A stretch of 64,000 nt of DNA from Candidatus Heimdallarchaeota archaeon (GTDB lineage: Archaea > Asgardarchaeota > Heimdallarchaeia > Heimdallarchaeales > Kariarchaeaceae): positions 186,001-250,000 of the forward strand of contig JADCLS010000007.1 of the NCBI GenBank assembly GCA_026702845.1, read 5' to 3'. How positions within the stretch are numbered: the stretch's first letter is position 1; the number at the start of each line of letters is the position of its first letter. Below, piece after piece: positions 1 through 8,442 of this stretch. The notes beneath the pieces are model-generated. The model was not told where the DNA came from and searched no databases. It saw nothing but the letters and a program-made list of their open reading frames with translations. A program made the translations under genes and the position numbers.

Positions 1-30
1 TTCATCCTTTGCACGTAATTTATTTTTAAT

Positions 31-486
31 ATGTTTATGATAATTCAATACTATATGGAACTCAGAAATGTATCGATCCTCCTTCTATTATTAGGACTCA
101 TCGGTTTTAGCTCGTCTCTAACAGTAATGATACTTGAAGTTCAGAATTATGGGTATGAGGAGGTTGATGCAATCATCATACGTTCTGAGTACAAAAAGGT
201 TAATGATAAATATGATGCATTTGTAGATTATAGCTACTCTGTAAATGGTTTCATTTATACTGGATCTCTAGATGCTCCAAAACAGGTAGATCTGAATTCT
301 GCTGAGGAGTTTCTCCTCAATTATCCTCTTGGTGGGATTATCAATATTCATTATAACATAGATCATCCAGAGCGAAGTAAAGTATCCAATGATGTGTCCG
401 TTTGGTCAATTATTGTATTATCACTAAGTTCCAGTGTATTGGCTCTTGGTATTATTCTTTTTATGATTGATAGAGATAGTCCTTGA
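31..486 (+). CDS. DUF3592-like small membrane protein
   Basis: The 151-residue product has an N-terminal membrane helix (about residues 12-35), an extracytoplasmic or cytoplasmic beta-rich middle, and a second helix near residues 122-145. The middle carries the pattern typical of DUF3592 proteins: a Tyr-x-Val-x-Gly strand, then a Tyr-Pro-x-Gly turn, then Tyr-x-x-x-x-Pro-x-x-Ser. Function of this family is unknown. ATG codons at 31, 37 and 55 are all possible starts and no clear ribosome binding site decides between them. A second protein of the same design lies at 4156-4662, on the other side of the ABC exporter genes. It converges on the exporter gene with no spacer. Confidence 0.6.
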   Translation: MFMIIQYYMELRNVSILLLLLGLIGFSSSLTVMILEVQNYGYEEVDAIIIRSEYKKVNDKYDAFVDYSYSVNGFIYTGSLDAPKQVDLNSAEEFLLNYPLGGIINIHYNIDHPERSKVSNDVSVWSIIVLSLSSSVLALGIILFMIDRDSP

Positions 487-2286
487 TTATTTCTTCTTAA
501 TCGTCTCGAGATACTCTGCAGATTGTGTTTGAAAATAGAGATCGTACATCTCCTTGTATATTCCATTTAGTTGTAGCAATTCCTCATGAGATCCGATTTC
601 CTTAATCTCTCCATCCTCAAGTACTATAATAATATCTGATCTTACAATTGTTGTTAATCTATGGGCAATTACTATAGATGTTCGTCCTCTAAGTATGGCC
701 TCAGTGGATTGCTGGATCATAGCTTCAGTGTATAAATCAACCGCCGAGGTTGCTTCATCAAGGATAATTAACTTGGGATCCGAGAGAATAGCTCTAGCAA
801 AACTTAGCATCTGTCTCTGGCCCACGCTCAAATTCCTACCCTCCTCCTCTATATAAAAGTCCAAACCATCAGGTAAAGCTTGAACAAAGTTTTCTGCCTG
901 TACGATTTTAATTGCTCTCCAGATCTCTTCATCCGAGACATTTGGTTTGGCAATGCTTAGGTTCTCACGTATTGTACCCTTAAATAACAGAATTCGTTGT
1001 GAAACAAAGGCGATATTTTTTCTCAAATCATGCAGATTATATTCTTTGAGTGGTTTACCATCCAATCTAATCTCTCCCTCATCAATATCATAAAAATGCA
1101 TGAGTAGAGAAGCAATTGTTGATTTTCCTGCACCAGTATGCCCTACTATGGCTACTCTTTTTCCTGGTGCTACTTGGAAATGTAGATTATGCAAGACTGG
1201 ATTTTTATTATCATATGAGAAAGTAACATTATTGAATTCTATCCGCCCCTCCAATGATTCTATAGGGTATCCTCCCAGATGCTCTCGTCTGTCTGCAGAG
1301 AAATATGCTATATTCAGAACTCGTTCAAGGTTTGCAGAAAGACTTGCAAATTCATTGTAGGATTGATTTAATGCCCGTACTGGTTCATAAAAATAATCAA
1401 GGAGGAAAATAAATAGATAAAATCTAGCTGTAGATAAGCCTGCAGCTTGGACCTGCCAAGTACCAACCAATAGAATTACCATAAGCATGAGATTCCTGAG
1501 GAGATCTGCTACTGGCCGGTTAATGAAAATCATCGCACCTCGTGCTTTTGATGCTTCGTAGGTTCCATTATTCAATTCACTGAATTGCTTTACTATGAGC
1601 TCTTCCTGATTGAATGCTTTACTAATGGCAATACTTCTCAACTTCTCAGCAAAGGATTGATTGACCTCTCCAAAACGCATTCGCCATCTTCTTGAGTAAA
1701 CCATCCTGTACTTTCTGAGAAATAGGGTAATAATAAAGAAAATGGGAAGTATTGCCACTACTGTGATGGTTAGTATACCTGAAAAGGTGGAGAGAATGAT
1801 AATAATCGCTATCAACTTACCAAATGAGATGATGACTGTTGCAAGAGACATCCCTGTATTATATAACTCATTGAGATCATTTGTGATGGTATTGACCAGT
1901 TTTCCTGAGTCACTCTTATCAAAAAACTCAACTTTATTTGAGATCATTGATGCATATGTATCCGATCTCAATCTCTTAATTACTCCTCCATTAAGCCGAG
2001 CAGAGTACCTAACCGTTGTTGCATTACTAAACCAAGCTAATAAGGTTAAGACAAAATAAAGAATTAATGCATCACGAATAGCCAAGGTCAATCCTGTACT
2101 CTGATACTTGATCACCTGTTCCACAATCTCAAGAGCCTCATTGAAGTAAATCGGTGCAAGGATCGTAAGAGCAGTATTAATGACAATGAAGAAGATGACC
2201 AGAAACAGATTAATTTTGTCTTGTTTGACATAGGACCACAGGATGGAGAAATATTCTCTATCTTGTGATAGTGATACATTACTCAT
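487..2286 (-). CDS. ABC exporter subunit, canonical catalytic site (heterodimeric MsbA/MDR-like)
   Basis: This 599-residue half-transporter has an N-terminal six-helix membrane domain (about residues 20-310) and a C-terminal ATPase domain. Walker A is GHTGAGKST near residue 380, the signature is LSVGQ near 485, Walker B plus catalytic glutamate is LIILDE near 508, and the H-loop is IVIAHRL. The signature departs from the usual LSGGQ while the catalytic Glu is intact. The partner gene upstream shows the reverse pattern, so the two should form one heterodimer with one active and one degenerate ATP site. Its ATG overlaps the partner's stop codon and sits behind a GGAGGG ribosome binding site, so the two are translationally coupled. 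The substrate cannot be told from sequence; lipids or drugs are usual for this family. Confidence 0.93.
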   Translation of the reverse strand: MSNVSLSQDREYFSILWSYVKQDKINLFLVIFFIVINTALTILAPIYFNEALEIVEQVIKYQSTGLTLAIRDALILYFVLTLLAWFSNATTVRYSARLNGGVIKRLRSDTYASMISNKVEFFDKSDSGKLVNTITNDLNELYNTGMSLATVIISFGKLIAIIIILSTFSGILTITVVAILPIFFIITLFLRKYRMVYSRRWRMRFGEVNQSFAEKLRSIAISKAFNQEELIVKQFSELNNGTYEASKARGAMIFINRPVADLLRNLMLMVILLVGTWQVQAAGLSTARFYLFIFLLDYFYEPVRALNQSYNEFASLSANLERVLNIAYFSADRREHLGGYPIESLEGRIEFNNVTFSYDNKNPVLHNLHFQVAPGKRVAIVGHTGAGKSTIASLLMHFYDIDEGEIRLDGKPLKEYNLHDLRKNIAFVSQRILLFKGTIRENLSIAKPNVSDEEIWRAIKIVQAENFVQALPDGLDFYIEEEGRNLSVGQRQMLSFARAILSDPKLIILDEATSAVDLYTEAMIQQSTEAILRGRTSIVIAHRLTTIVRSDIIIVLEDGEIKEIGSHEELLQLNGIYKEMYDLYFQTQSAEYLETIKKK

Positions 2287-4022
2287 ATCATTCCCTCCAA
2301 TGCTGGGAGCTCATAATGATGCTCAAATAATTTTCTGTAATGTATATTGGTTCGTATCAGTGAGGAATGGGATCCAATACCAACCAGATTACCTCCCTCA
2401 AGTATCAATACAAGATCTGCTTTGGCGATAATTGAAAGCCGATGAGTGGTAAGAATTGTAGTTCTTGTCTGAAGGATGTCCGCAATAGCTTTTTGGATCT
2501 CTAGCTCTGTTCTGGCATCCAGTGCTGATGCTCCATCATCAAGAATTAAGATCTTGGGATTGATCATCAATGCTCTTGCAATACTCAGTCTTTGTGCTTG
2601 GCCTCCCGATAACCTCACACCCCGTTCTCCAATCATTGTATTATAGGCATCAGGAAAACTACTAATGAAATCATGTGCCTGGGCAAGTCTTGCAAAGTAT
2701 TCTACTTCATCCTGTGTTGCCCCAGGTTTACCAAATTTAATATTATTAGCAATAGTGTCATTAAACAGAAAGATATCTTGTTCAACAGTAGAAATGAATT
2801 TTCGGTACTCATCATTCTTGAATTCATTAATGGGGAAACCACCTATGCTCACCCTTCCCCCTGTAGGAAGATATAGGCGTTGAATGAGCTTGGTAAGGGT
2901 GGATTTTCCTGATCCAGGGCCACCAACTATACATATAGTCTGATTTTCCTCTATAGTAAATGAGATATTATTCAACACAGATGGCAAATCAGCTCTATAT
3001 CTAAAGGACACATTATCAAAACTGATGGATGCCTTTACTCCCTCCATATCACGTTTCTCCTCTGATAATTGTGGTGCAGGATCACTGGCATTGATTAGAT
3101 TGAATACCCGTTCAGATCCAGCAATTGCAGAAATAATCATCCTAACTTGCCACTGCAGCTCAGTTGATATGGTTCTAATATAGACAATCACACCAGTTAT
3201 GAGAATGAACTCAGAGAAGTCTAAAATCCCAAGATATGCTTGGTACATAGCAACCACGATGATACCCGTTGCGTAGAATAACACAACTAATGCGGGATAG
3301 AAATACGCAGTTTTCTCTCCCTCTCGGATCCTTGAATCAACATATCTACTGTTTTGCTCATCAAAGTTCTTCAAGATCTCCCTCTCAGCTGCATAACTCT
3401 TAATCTCCTTGACACCATATACTGATCGATAACTTAACTCACTAAGATCCCCAAAATCTACCAATACTTTCTGGGAAATAGCCAGCCGGGATTTGGTGAA
3501 TCGAACAAGAGAGTACACATAAATGATGAAAAACACAAAGGTAATGATAAGTAATAATGGATCAAGGATACCAGAGATAACAAATGCCAGCATCCATGCA
3601 GTGATCAAGGTGAGAATTCTAACAATCCCTGGAGATAATGAGTTATTGATCACCCTTGTATCTCCCGTTGCCCTTGCCATTATTTGGCCAATATCTGTCT
3701 CATCGTGGAAACTAAGAGATTTTTCCTGAAGGCTCTCAAAAAGCTCCTGTGTCATGTCGGTGGTAACATGATGGGCTAAAGTTTCGTTTGCATAATTGAT
3801 TGCAAAAAATAATGCCGCATAGAGGAAGGCCAATCCAAATAACATAATGAGTGATCCTGTAAGATCAAATTGCCTTCCCTGGATAACGTTCTCAAGTATA
3901 TCTGCGGTGATAGATACAGGAAATAGATAGATGAATACATGCACAATACTCATACTCATGACGAAGATCAATCTCTTCTTGTATCTAAGGTGAAATCGAA
4001 TTAGCCAACGGACAATATCCAC
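2283..4022 (-). CDS. ABC exporter subunit, degenerate catalytic site (heterodimeric MsbA/MDR-like)
   Basis: The 579-residue half-transporter has six membrane helices followed by an ATPase domain with Walker A GGPGSGKST (near residue 366), canonical signature LSGGQ (near 468) and Walker B ILILD. The residue after Walker B is Asp instead of the catalytic Glu. This substitution marks the non-hydrolysing site of heterodimeric exporters such as TM287/288 and BmrCD. The GTG start lies about 25 bases downstream of a TATA-like stretch around 4042-4055, so the message is probably leaderless. It is the first gene of a two-gene operon with 487-2286. Confidence 0.92.
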   Translation of the reverse strand: MDIVRWLIRFHLRYKKRLIFVMSMSIVHVFIYLFPVSITADILENVIQGRQFDLTGSLIMLFGLAFLYAALFFAINYANETLAHHVTTDMTQELFESLQEKSLSFHDETDIGQIMARATGDTRVINNSLSPGIVRILTLITAWMLAFVISGILDPLLLIITFVFFIIYVYSLVRFTKSRLAISQKVLVDFGDLSELSYRSVYGVKEIKSYAAEREILKNFDEQNSRYVDSRIREGEKTAYFYPALVVLFYATGIIVVAMYQAYLGILDFSEFILITGVIVYIRTISTELQWQVRMIISAIAGSERVFNLINASDPAPQLSEEKRDMEGVKASISFDNVSFRYRADLPSVLNNISFTIEENQTICIVGGPGSGKSTLTKLIQRLYLPTGGRVSIGGFPINEFKNDEYRKFISTVEQDIFLFNDTIANNIKFGKPGATQDEVEYFARLAQAHDFISSFPDAYNTMIGERGVRLSGGQAQRLSIARALMINPKILILDDGASALDARTELEIQKAIADILQTRTTILTTHRLSIIAKADLVLILEGGNLVGIGSHSSLIRTNIHYRKLFEHHYELPALEGMI

Positions 4023-4155
4023 AATTCAGTGTTGTACTGATTCTACTTATATCTTAAACTAGAGGCAACTAGCAATGATAGACTTTCAAAATAAACAGGT
4101 AATTTTTCCATTTGTTACGATTTCTTACTCAGATCCCAATTAGGCTTGCTATGAT

Positions 4156-4662
4156 ATGACTTCATTTTTTTTCAAATATCCCAAACGTATGGAATACATT
4201 AATCAAAAAACATATGGTTGCAATGCTGTGGATTTATTTTCCATTCTCTCTCTAATCATTTTACTCGGTGCAGGTATACCTTTATCCTATATCGGAATAA
4301 AAAATACCTACCTAGGAAGAAGTAGTATGCAATGGAAGCAAACAGGTGCAATAATTTCCAATTCTAAGCTAGATGCTGTAGGTAATCAAGTAATTGAGTA
4401 TGAGTATAAAGTAGATGGAGTTACCTACAAAGGTGATAACTTGTGTTATGATGGTGGGTTTAGTACTAATCATGAGGGTAAGGAGATAGAATTCTACCTA
4501 ACCAATGCTAAGAAAGGTGATTATGTTGAAGTATACTTCAATCCAAAGAGGCCTGAAATGTCTGTGGTTCATCCAGGTGTGAAGAATTACATGTATATTC
4601 TAGCATTATTTCCACTTATCATGCTTGCTGCTTTCATGATCTTTTTTGTGACTGAATTATAA
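4156..4662 (+). CDS. DUF3592-like membrane protein
   Basis: The 168-residue protein has two membrane helices (about residues 28-50 and 145-167) around a beta-rich domain. The domain shows Tyr-x-Tyr-x-Val-x-Gly-x-x-Tyr-x-Gly and Val-x-Tyr-Phe-x-Pro-x-x-Pro patterns seen in DUF3592 proteins. It resembles the protein at 31-486 in order and spacing, so the two are probably distant paralogues flanking the exporter pair. The start may be at 4156 or at the in-frame ATG at 4189. Function is unknown. Confidence 0.55.
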   Translation: MTSFFFKYPKRMEYINQKTYGCNAVDLFSILSLIILLGAGIPLSYIGIKNTYLGRSSMQWKQTGAIISNSKLDAVGNQVIEYEYKVDGVTYKGDNLCYDGGFSTNHEGKEIEFYLTNAKKGDYVEVYFNPKRPEMSVVHPGVKNYMYILALFPLIMLAAFMIFFVTEL

Positions 4663-4711
4663 TCATTATGGTTGATCGTTTAAAGGATTAAAAAATAGGA
4701 ATTGAAGCATT

Positions 4712-5275
4712 CTATACTGGTAGAAGCATTTTAGTCTCCAATTCCTTTGCAGACAATAAGATTCTGATTTTCTCATTTATTGCCTCTATATCAAATTGAT
4801 TCACCCTGTATTGCAGATCTAAGTTGCATTCATTTCGTTTCAGGAGGTTTTCGAAATCACGACCACCAAGGATGAATTCATAGGTATCCCCTTTCAGGAA
4901 TTTTATATCCACTATTTTTGCAATAATATTATTATTTTTATCGAATATCGATTCATTCATGAGAACCGAGAATAGACTTATCTTATCTTTACCCATGGCT
5001 TGTTGCTTTGTTCTAAGATCTCTGAAATCACAATTGAGAAAAATGGAATGATTTGCTACCCGGTCAATATCATCAAATGTGAAAAAAGGATCGTTATCTG
5101 CCTTTATTTTGAAACGTTCAAAAATCTCCTCGATTTTTCCACCATGGATGACGAATCCTGCAATTAGCAGATTTTGCATATCAAAGAGTATATCTGCCAC
5201 ATGGCCATACACTTTCCCGTTGATATCTATTACCGTTTTGTTTTTCAAGTCATTAAGTGTTAATCCTTCCATCAT
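4712..5275 (-). CDS. Double PRC-barrel domain protein
   Basis: The first 90 residues read as a PRC-barrel: a conserved start of the form Leu-Lys-x-Lys-x-Val-Ile-Asp-x-x-Gly-Lys, then Gly-x-Val-x-Asp-Ile-Leu-Phe-Asp. The second half repeats the pattern (FDKNNNIIAKIVDIKF), so there are two barrels in tandem. Archaeal PRC-barrel proteins include CdvA-like and RNA-processing-linked members, but nothing here assigns a specific role. I place the start at the ATG at 5275 because a GGTGA ribosome binding site lies five bases upstream; the longer GTG start at 5284 would lie inside that site. It is divergent from the receptor-like gene at 5391. Confidence 0.65.
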   Translation of the reverse strand: MMEGLTLNDLKNKTVIDINGKVYGHVADILFDMQNLLIAGFVIHGGKIEEIFERFKIKADNDPFFTFDDIDRVANHSIFLNCDFRDLRTKQQAMGKDKISLFSVLMNESIFDKNNNIIAKIVDIKFLKGDTYEFILGGRDFENLLKRNECNLDLQYRVNQFDIEAINEKIRILLSAKELETKMLLPV

Positions 5276-5297
5276 TGAAATCACCTATTATTAATAT

Positions 5298-5307
5298 ATG
5301 GCGCCAT
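5298..5307. promoter_or_regulatory. GC palindrome between divergent genes, next to a TATA box
   Basis: The perfect 10-base palindrome ATGGCGCCAT sits in a very AT-rich spacer between two divergent genes. It is flanked by TATAT/ATATA runs, and the TATA-like stretch at about 5309-5317 would serve the PRC-barrel gene. The position suits an operator that blocks polymerase or TBP binding. No regulator is identified. Confidence 0.35.
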
Positions 5308-5390
5308 TCATATATAAAGGTAATCCAGAATAGTCTTTATTTTTTTCGCTGAAGAGTTTAATAATGTTTGAGCTAATATACTGTTAGCGT

Positions 5391-8345
5391 ATGAAGTATC
5401 AGCGGATATACATTGTGCTCATCTTATCAATGTTCACCTTTCCTCTCACAGTTCATCCACAGTCCCAATTTTCTAATCAGTATTATGAATTCTATATCTA
5501 TGTGGAGCAAGGATCACGACAGCTAGAATCATATGCTCTTTACATTAAACAGGCCTTGGCTCCATTAAATATCGATGTTCGGATTTTTGGTCTCCCCAAT
5601 AATCAGTTGGTGGGAGATGTTTTGGGTAGGGGAATAAGGGATTTTGATTTGATTTTGACAAGATGGGATGATACCATTAAGAGTATGCATTCTCCGCATA
5701 AGTTCAATCCCCTTCCGAATAACCCTGCAGATAGATATACTTCTTCAAGCTACTATGGTTCATCTGTATTAAAATTGAATTCTACCGAATTCCAAGCCTG
5801 GCAAGCAGAGGATATAGGATATGAACAATCGGAGATTGATACAATGTTTATGCTAGCCAATCAGCAAGAACAGCCACAAGAATTTCAGTATTTGCAGGAT
5901 TTAAATCAATTCTATTTTGATAATCTGCTCTATGAATTACCACTAGTCATACCCTTAGATGTCATGGCTATGCATGCTGGCTATGATACTGACAATGATA
6001 TCTCTTGGGATGATATCGGTGTGTTGAATGCTCGAGCCTTGGGTGCCAGATGGGATCAAACAAGCACAATAAGGGTATCCAATTCCTCTCATCTTATCTT
6101 ACCTGGGAAAACACCATATGCATGGAATCTAGATCCTTATCAGAGCTTGGAAAATGAAATGGATGCTTTGACTGAGCATACACATGTATCACTTCTCACT
6201 TTTGATCACAACAATGCCCCACATCCTATGATCGCTTGGAATTTTATAGAAACAGAGCAGTCTATACTTATTAATAATAGTACAGAACAATTAAATGGAA
6301 TATCCTTTCTATTAGGAAATGAATCATATTGGTCATCAACCACTGACATCAATGGATCACAAGTACCCAAGCATTTAGTGAACGCAAATGATTTTTCATT
6401 AGCACTTGATCTCTACAAATTATGTGTCAAATCTCCTACAATAGAATTGTATCAAGAAAAATGGGTTGATGCAATATATTCATATTCAGTAACTACCACA
6501 CTAACTGAAAATGATACTATTAGTATTCTATTCAATAATTCATTAGAATCTAGTGAGATGTTGCATTATCTTGGTAGGGTTAAACCTCTTCCTGATCATC
6601 TTCTAGGTGGAATTCTCAATTATAATGGAATGAATGCCACTCTTGACATCGATATACCCTTTAATCCCTGGAATTCAGATGAATGGAATCACTGGGAAAC
6701 AAAGAATGGTTCCAGCCATGTTGGACCTTATCAAATGGTTTCCATGATCACTAATGAATCATATTCATTCCAAGCACGAGAAGATTGGTGGTATCCCAAT
6801 GAAAACGATGTGTTGAAGTACTATAATTCCACAGATCCAGAGATTCTAGCTATTGAGGATGAATTTGATGTTAATCTAAATTTGTGGGGTGGAACTAACA
6901 GTTATGATCAGGAGGCATTTTTCTGGAACTATTTAAGTAACGGTGAAAAACCAAGTAATCAGACAATAATAAGTTATTCTGTGAAGATTGTTCCAGATAT
7001 TGTAGCACAATATCTGCAATTTGAGGATGGTTTACTCGATGTATTCTATCCTTCTGCAATTAGCAGCGATTTAATTACTGAGTATCAAAATAATGATTTA
7101 GTTGCTGTAAGAAACATCTCAGCTTCCATAAATCCAGTAATGTTGGTCTTTAACCTAGAGAATGCACATCTAAAGTCGATAAATGTTAGGAAGGCTATTT
7201 CCTATGCACTTGATCGAGAAATATTTGTAAATATTCATGATGATTACGCAAAACCAGCTTTCAGTTTTATTGATAAAGAGGGCATTGCAGCAAATGGAGT
7301 GGATTATAATTATCAATTAGCACGTGAATTACTAGGATTAGAGCCCTATACTACTGATATATCAGACATTCCTACAATTGTGATTGATGACGTATTTTCA
7401 AATATATATAACGTATTCTTCTTGATTCTATTAATCTCATTTCCCTTTATTGTATACAAGGCTAGAGGAAAGAAAGTCAAACAATTTGTGGAACTCGGAG
7501 ATGGTGTTTTTGTAGATCTTGATGAAGTTCAACCATCAATTGAGGATGATCATGATCAAATACAGGGAAGTCCTGTTTCTCTCAGATCCAGACCGGCTGA
7601 AAAAGAGTACTCCAAAGACTTTTTCAAAATGCCTGATTCTAAGGTAATACCTGTAGAGACAGTACATGAAATACGTCAGCTGGTGTACCGTGAAAGTACA
7701 GTATCTCAAGAAATAAAGGAGCAAGTAATCAATTTTAATAACTCTGCAATTGAGGAGATGAAGAATGGGAATTATCTCCAAGCCCAAGATATCCTTCGAA
7801 AGGCAATAGGTATGGATCCAATGAACACATCAGTGTTACAAAATTATGCAATTGTTTTGACCCAATTAGGGTCCTATATAGATGCAATCGAACTCTATGA
7901 TCTCATTTTGGAGATAAATCCCTCCCTTCGAATGGTTGCGATGAGACGAGATGAGTTATTAAGTAAAACACGTGAGGAAATGTATCCTCTACTTTCAGTA
8001 TACCTCATCAATAAATTCGTGCAAAAAGTGGGAGTTCTGAGTTTCAAGGATCTAGCGTATCTACTCAATACAAATGAGGGTGATCTGCAACATTTTATTA
8101 CACACAATTCATTTGATGAGAATCTGATATTCACAGAGAAGGAAGTACGATTCAAAACTGAATTCGGAAATTCAGAATATGAGGATAAGCAGTGCGAGAT
8201 ATGTAAATCAAAGCTGTACACAAATGATAACCCTCGAACTGAATGCATCCACTGTGGGCATTCTTTTCACTATAAAGAGTATATGCAGTGGATTGAATTA
8301 AAACACAGCTGCCCTGTATGTAGGACAATAATTGAATGGACCTAA
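5391..8345 (+). CDS. Receptor-like protein: permuted peptide-binding ectodomain, TM, TPR, RING-like finger
   Basis: The 984-residue product begins with a signal peptide (ends near residue 23). Residues 30-660 match the elements of family-5 solute-binding proteins (DppA/OppA), but in altered order. The segment normally near the C terminus comes first (YIKQALAPLNIDVRIF, then DFDLILTRW, then ELPLVIPL). The usual N-terminal lobe follows, and the NVRKAISYALDRE motif comes last at about 600. One membrane helix spans about 667-690. The cytoplasmic part has two TPR motifs (about 782-856), a winged-helix-like stretch (about 870-925), and a C-terminal zinc finger (935-984) with CEIC, CGHSFH and CPVC. 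No ABC permease or ATPase is adjacent, which argues for sensing rather than uptake. The paralogue at 8443 follows directly. Domain order is seen; receptor function is inferred. Confidence 0.75.
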   Translation: MKYQRIYIVLILSMFTFPLTVHPQSQFSNQYYEFYIYVEQGSRQLESYALYIKQALAPLNIDVRIFGLPNNQLVGDVLGRGIRDFDLILTRWDDTIKSMHSPHKFNPLPNNPADRYTSSSYYGSSVLKLNSTEFQAWQAEDIGYEQSEIDTMFMLANQQEQPQEFQYLQDLNQFYFDNLLYELPLVIPLDVMAMHAGYDTDNDISWDDIGVLNARALGARWDQTSTIRVSNSSHLILPGKTPYAWNLDPYQSLENEMDALTEHTHVSLLTFDHNNAPHPMIAWNFIETEQSILINNSTEQLNGISFLLGNESYWSSTTDINGSQVPKHLVNANDFSLALDLYKLCVKSPTIELYQEKWVDAIYSYSVTTTLTENDTISILFNNSLESSEMLHYLGRVKPLPDHLLGGILNYNGMNATLDIDIPFNPWNSDEWNHWETKNGSSHVGPYQMVSMITNESYSFQAREDWWYPNENDVLKYYNSTDPEILAIEDEFDVNLNLWGGTNSYDQEAFFWNYLSNGEKPSNQTIISYSVKIVPDIVAQYLQFEDGLLDVFYPSAISSDLITEYQNNDLVAVRNISASINPVMLVFNLENAHLKSINVRKAISYALDREIFVNIHDDYAKPAFSFIDKEGIAANGVDYNYQLARELLGLEPYTTDISDIPTIVIDDVFSNIYNVFFLILLISFPFIVYKARGKKVKQFVELGDGVFVDLDEVQPSIEDDHDQIQGSPVSLRSRPAEKEYSKDFFKMPDSKVIPVETVHEIRQLVYRESTVSQEIKEQVINFNNSAIEEMKNGNYLQAQDILRKAIGMDPMNTSVLQNYAIVLTQLGSYIDAIELYDLILEINPSLRMVAMRRDELLSKTREEMYPLLSVYLINKFVQKVGVLSFKDLAYLLNTNEGDLQHFITHNSFDENLIFTEKEVRFKTEFGNSEYEDKQCEICKSKLYTNDNPRTECIHCGHSFHYKEYMQWIELKHSCPVCRTIIEWT

Positions 8346-8442
8346 ATAGATTACATTAGTTCTATCTAAGCATATTAAAAGGATATGATTTCTAATCAGT
8401 AGGACTAGATCTTATTAATGTTCTAACTGATATACATCTGAA

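Noticed and set aside
7536..7787. Antisense frames within the receptor-like genes
   Set aside because: They lie opposite well-supported coding sequence and show no motif or start signal.
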